Positions 42,001 to 48,000 of a stretch of DNA of 64,000 nt are shown here, one piece after another. The DNA comes from Edolisoma coerulescens. Lineage: Eukaryota; Chordata; Aves; Passeriformes; Campephagidae. Each line of letters starts with the position of its first letter. Position 1 is the first letter of the stretch. The translations under genes were made by a program, and so were the position numbers. The notes beneath the pieces are model-generated. The model worked only from the letters and a program-made list of their open reading frames with translations. It was not told the origin of the DNA and ran no database searches. The stretch spans positions 89,413 to 153,412 of the forward strand of contig VWZW01007700.1 of NCBI GenBank assembly GCA_013397115.1, written 5' to 3'.

Positions 42001-45000
42001 AGATCAGAAATAACATCAGTCCATTGCTTGATGAGGTTAGTCACATCACAAATAGGGTTGCAAAGCAGAGATGTTTAATGCCTTCTTCACATCTGTCACC
42101 AATGACAGATCCTGGAGACTCCCAGAAACCTGTGCTGGAAGACCATGACTGGCTTGTTCAGCTTAGGAAAGGGAAGGCTAAGGGGTGACATCATCACAGT
42201 TTACAACTTCCTCAGTGGAGGACAGTGGAGAGGAAGGTGCTGATCTCCTCTCTCTGGTGACCAGTGATAGGACAGAAGGAAATGCAATGAAGCTACATTG
42301 GTGGCAGTTCAGATGGGACATTAGGAAAAGGTTCTTCAGGCTCCCCAGGGAAGCAGTCATTGACACCAAGCCTGTCAGAGTCCCAGAAGCACCTGAATGA
42401 CAGTCTTAGCTGTAGCTTAGTTTTAAGTAGCCCTGCGAGGAGCAGGGCGTTGGACTCTATGATCCTCATAGGTACTTTTCAACTTGAGATAGAAATCCTA
42501 CAATACAAATAACTAAGAATCTGAATAAACAAACAGACACTAAATGCCAACATTATCATTGCAATAATATTGACAAATGAAATAATTACATTTACACATG
42601 TAGTACTATACTAATTTCATCAACACGCAACTACATTAAGAAAATGGGTAGATGTTAAATCTAGCAATTTACAAAAAGCAGCTTGCAGATGATGCATTTG
42701 GGCAGAACTCCTCTTATGCTACACAACTCAAGTTCCTATCTGATCTTTTAAGATACAGGCACAACTGCAGCTGACAGAATGCTATGCTAACAGAAGTTGT
42801 ACTCCACGGGAACTGCCATCTTTGTAGAATATTCAGATCTCAACTAGACAGTCCTGAGCAAGCTAACTTTGACACTGGCTCTGAATGGCAGACTGGACCA
42901 AAGGATATGAGTGATAATTTCTGACCCAGGTTTTTTAACAGTAACTGTAGATTAACAGTAATTTTATGAACAATTCACTATTACTCTGCTTCTGAAAAAA
43001 TCCAGCTTTCAAATTACTGAACTCATATGACCTACTGCTTAAAATAGCCTCAGTGTCAGAGGTATACAAAACAGCTACTGCATCACAGAATTGAGGTCGC
43101 AGTTGCAAGAATCATCTGGAAGTTATCTTGTCCAACCCACGCTGCTCAAGCAGGGCCACCTACAGCTTGCTGCCCACGACCATTTCCAGATGGCTTCCGA
43201 GTATCTCCAAGGATGGTGAGGCCACGAGCTCCCAGGGCAATCTGTGGAAGTACTCAGTCATTCTCACAGCAAAAAGTGTTTCCTGATGTTCACAGGAAAC
43301 ATGACCTTCTTTATCTTAGTTTGTGCCCATTGCCTCTTGTCCTGTCACTGGGGTCCAAGGAAGTGAGCCTGGCTCTGTCTTCTTTACAGGCTCCTTTCAG
43401 GTGCTTATAGACATTGATAATACTACCCCTGAGCCTTTTCTTCTCCAGACTTAACAGTCCCAGTTCTCTCAGCCTTCTGTCAATGGAGAGATGCTCCTAT
43501 TCCTTAATCATCTTCATGGTCCTTCACTGAACTCATTCCCGCATATCCATGTCTCTTGTATTGAGGAGTCCAGAACTAACACAGTCCTTCAGGGGTGGCG
43601 TCAGCAGTGCTGAGCAGAAGAGAAGGAGCACCTCCCCTCAGCCTGCTGGCAAAACTTTGCTTATTGCAAACCAAGATGTTGGTAGCTTTCTTTGCCACAA
43701 GTGTGTATCGTTGGCTCACGTCATGAGAGTACCCCAAGCTGCTGTCCATCTAAGTGTCCCCCAGCATGTACTGGTGTATGCGATTGTTCCTCATCAGGTG
43801 CAGGTCTTCACACTTCTCCTTGCTGAACTGCCCAATGTTTCTGTCAGCTCATTTCTTCAGCCTGTCAAGCTTGTGCTGTATAGCAGCATGCCCCTCTGGC
43901 CCATAAGCCACACTTGTGTCATTGGCAAGCTTGCTGACAGTAGGCTCTGCCCCATCATGCAGATCACTAACGAAGATGTCAAACTGGACTAGACCCGCTA
44001 TGCAGCCCTCACTGTCTCCCCCCAAGGCACAATGTTACCTACCAGTCTCCAGCTAGACTTTGCACAGTGTTCATCACCGCACTCAAAGCCCAGCCATTCA
44101 GCCAGTTTTTGATCCACTGTCTGCACCTCCAGCCCCTACACCACCAGCCCAAGGGGCTATGATGAGGCTGTTATGGGAGACAGTGTCAGATCTTATTGAC
44201 GGCCTGTCAAGACACTAGCCACTGCTCTCCCTTCATCTAGCAGACATGTCAATTTATAAGGTCAGTGAAGAACAACTTCCCCTTGGTGAGGCCATGCTGT
44301 CTACTCTCGAGGAGCTTCTTGTCCTTCATGTGCCTGAAAATGAGTTCAAGGATGACCAGCTCCATCATCTTTCCAAGGATCAAGGTGAGGCTGACTGGCC
44401 TGTAGTTCCCTGGCTCCTCCTTCTTGAGGATATGAGTGACAGATAGGGACAAACATTGTATCGATGCTGACACAATAAACTGCCAGAACATCACAGCGTC
44501 AGTTCCCTCTTAAGATGCAGTTAGCAATGGGGTAGCTGCTCTCTGCTGCTCTTAGATAGGACAATGTGCTAAATATTCCATTAAGCTCACAGTACATTGA
44601 GTACACCTATATGTGAAATAAGTGCAGTCTGGCTTGAAGAAATGACAACAAAGCTGGTCTCCTCATACAGTCTTTTGGCCTCTTAATAATGGCCTGCTGC
44701 TGTGCTTGTGAATACCCTATGTTTCACAAGTTATGTAAAGATACTAGGGTTATCTCTTTTGAGAAATGCTTCAGTAACTTGATCATCTCCATGGACCTTC
44801 ATTAGACTCTCTCCAATATACCCTTATCTCCTGTACAGAGAAGCCCAGAACTGGGCACAGTACTTCAAGGCATGGCCTCACTAGTATTGAGCAGAGGGAA
44901 CCAATCACTTCCCTTGACCTGCTGGTAGCACCAAAATACCTGAGAAACACCAAAGTTAAAAATGATAACCAGCTTACATGGAATCAAGGAGTCACCAGCA

Positions 45001-48000
45001 GGAGTCCCGTTGGGATGTGTGCTAGAACATATCAGAAATAAAAGCTGACTACAAAAACAGAAGGGTCTTAGAATTCGAAGTCGCTAGAGAGCAATCATTG
45101 GTTTTCACAAATGCAAAGTGATGCATATGAAGAAAAATAACGACAACTACCAACACTTTGCTGGTTCTCTTTTGAGAGCATGAGTACCTTTCCACACCAT
45201 ATTGAGAAGTCACAGTTCCCTGATATAGGTGATTTAAAGGTTTAAAGTATTAGAGAATTAAAAAGCAATTTGACAAGTTCATTAGAGTATCCATCAAGAG
45301 CTCTCAGAGTTAACACACACATACACTCCAGGCAAGGAAGCCTCTGAGTGACTGCTTACTGGAAAAACAAACTTTGGGAATTATCAAGGCACAGCTTCAG
45401 AATATTCTGTATTATGGCAGCAAAAATGGCTTCCGCACTTTTGGTGCCAAATCCCTCCTGCTCATTTCCAAACATGGCAGACAGTTCACCATGAACTGCT
45501 GAGCTGTTACATTAAAACCAATTATTTTAAGGACTGATTTTAGTACAGACCACTTTGGCAATATCATTCCTCTACTGGCCTCAGAGACTTAACAGCAAAA
45601 CTGAACAGGATGGCAATAACAAAAAGCTGAAACTAAGAACCACTTTAAACTGGAGAAACTACAGGTTTTTCTCAATTTCATCCTGTTATTAAAAACTTTC
45701 ATTAAACAACCATGTAAAGCCACTTCAAGACAAGACAATAAATAAACTAACACTGCACTCAAGAGTGTTTGCTACAAAACTTAAGATCATTCTTCCATCA
45801 ACTCCTTATTCTAAGAAGCCATAAGTACAAAAATTTTAGCAAAATGGAAAGCATAACTAGATAAGGTACACTATCAAGTTTGGAAGAGGTAAGAGAGAAA
45901 AAGAAAGGTTGTGGAAAAAAGCAGCATCACTCACACAGCATCTCTGTTTAGTATTTCTTCTTTAATTTTAACATACTCCAGTTGACTCTCCTGATAAATC
46001 TTGAGAGAACTCTGAAGAAGGAAAGCACAGTTAAAATATGTCCATACTGAGGGCAAAAACAAATGGCAGACACCTTACCTATTCTAATGAAAACAGTGCC
46101 TGGCCAAAAAAAAATATTCAGTAAGAAGCAAGTTGGAAAGTCAGGTTATCCTCCGTCTTTAAAGGCAAAAGTTATAACAAACAAACACATAAATCTCTAT
46201 ATGTCTATCTATCTTTTGAGTATGTGCCTTCAACACCTAGCTAGATAGGAACTTGAGGCTGAAGTAAAGAGCTTAACCATGATACGCTATACATATAATC
46301 CTATTTTTTCTGAAAAAGTGCCATCAGGACATCAGCTACTAATGCTTGCTGAGGGAAGCGGAATTATAAAACCATTCTAACACAGAACACAAACTAGGTA
46401 CAGCAGCAAGACAAATGTTAGTATCCTGTCTTATACCATCATGAAAAAACTACAAGAAAAAAGGTGGAGTATTTTCTTCAAAAATAATAATAATGTCTAG
46501 AAAATACATACATTTGGGTAATTTGAACAATCTAAACCTTCTTCCCCATAGACTAAATCTCAGGTAAGCGATGGGAGAGAAACGAGGAATAAACTCAAGA
46601 AGCTAATAACATAAAAACATATGTTCAAAAAGGTGACAGAAGCATAACCCTTTTCTGCACAGACTCTCTTTCTTGGAACCTTTTCAGTAGTACAAGTTAT
46701 ATTCAATAATCTGACAAGATCAGAGCAGAAAACCAAAGTAGTCTGAATGTTTCTCCTTCCTTCCTTCCTTCGTGAGGAAATAAAAACCAAATAATCTGAT
46801 CAAAAATCGTAAGAACTACAACATCCTAAACTTTCTGCCTCTCTGAAACCTGAAGTCATTTAATTAATTTCACATAAACCCAGAGATACCTGTCCCAATG
46901 AGCTGGAAATAACAACGGAGCTCATTAAAGTCAGCTACATTAAGACGAGCATTAAATATATACATTTCCTTCAACAGAAAAAGTGCAAGTTATTTAAACC
47001 TTACAAGCACACCTTTTTTTCTTCCAATTCTGCCTTCAAGGAACCCAGCTCCTCCTGGCACTTTTCCAGAGGCAGAATTTTCTGTAACATCTTCTCCACT
47101 TGGCAACGAAGAGCATAGATCTCTCTGAAACGAGATGTGCAATTAAAAAAGAAGTTGCCAAAACCACAGATACTTTCAAATTCAGTATTCTGATTCTTCA
47201 ATCAAGCGTCTGAGTATTTTGCTTTTATCCTATGGAAAAAATGCTATGAGAGACATCCAAAAGCTTTAAGAGTTCCAGTGTTCTCATTTTTCTACCTATT
47301 TAAAGAAAATCCAAGATCTGATTTTAAAACACTACACTGAACCTAAAGCTAGATGCAAGCAGATGGCATGTGCCACAGATATTTGCTGCCTATACTGAAG
47401 TGCCAGTAATAAGTGTCTCTGCATACATACACAGTGCTGTAAAATAAGAGCAGAGTCCAACTGCAGTGTTTTTCAGCAGGCAGGCTGGAGTCCATAAAAA
47501 TTATATACTGCCTCTTCCTCTGTAATCACAGAGTAAACAAGGGCACACAGCCACAAATCTTAAGTCAAAATGCTTCACACAAATATGGATGCCCCAAATA
47601 GGCTTACATTTAACCACTACCAAAAGATGAGCGTCACATCTCCATTTGGTCACTTAAGACTCTTACTAGCACAGGGCCAGGAAAGAATCCCACACGGGTG
47701 TTGTAGAAGAAGGACAGATTTCTCTCCTCATCATACCTTTGCTAACTGTGGCCTAGGAAGCATGGTACAAGTACCATACTAAAAGCTTAGACCCATGGCT
47801 GTTGCTATTACTCCATCAGACTTCTAAAACTAATCACACAGAGAACATACTAATACATTTTTAGTAAACAACAGAAATCAAACTTACCGTTCAGCAAATT
47901 GAAGCTGTAATCTCTTGTTAAGGTAGAAATTAAAAACAGTTTATCAAATGTTCTTAAGTATATTTCAATCCAACTGCCACTTACAAAGAAACATCCAGTA

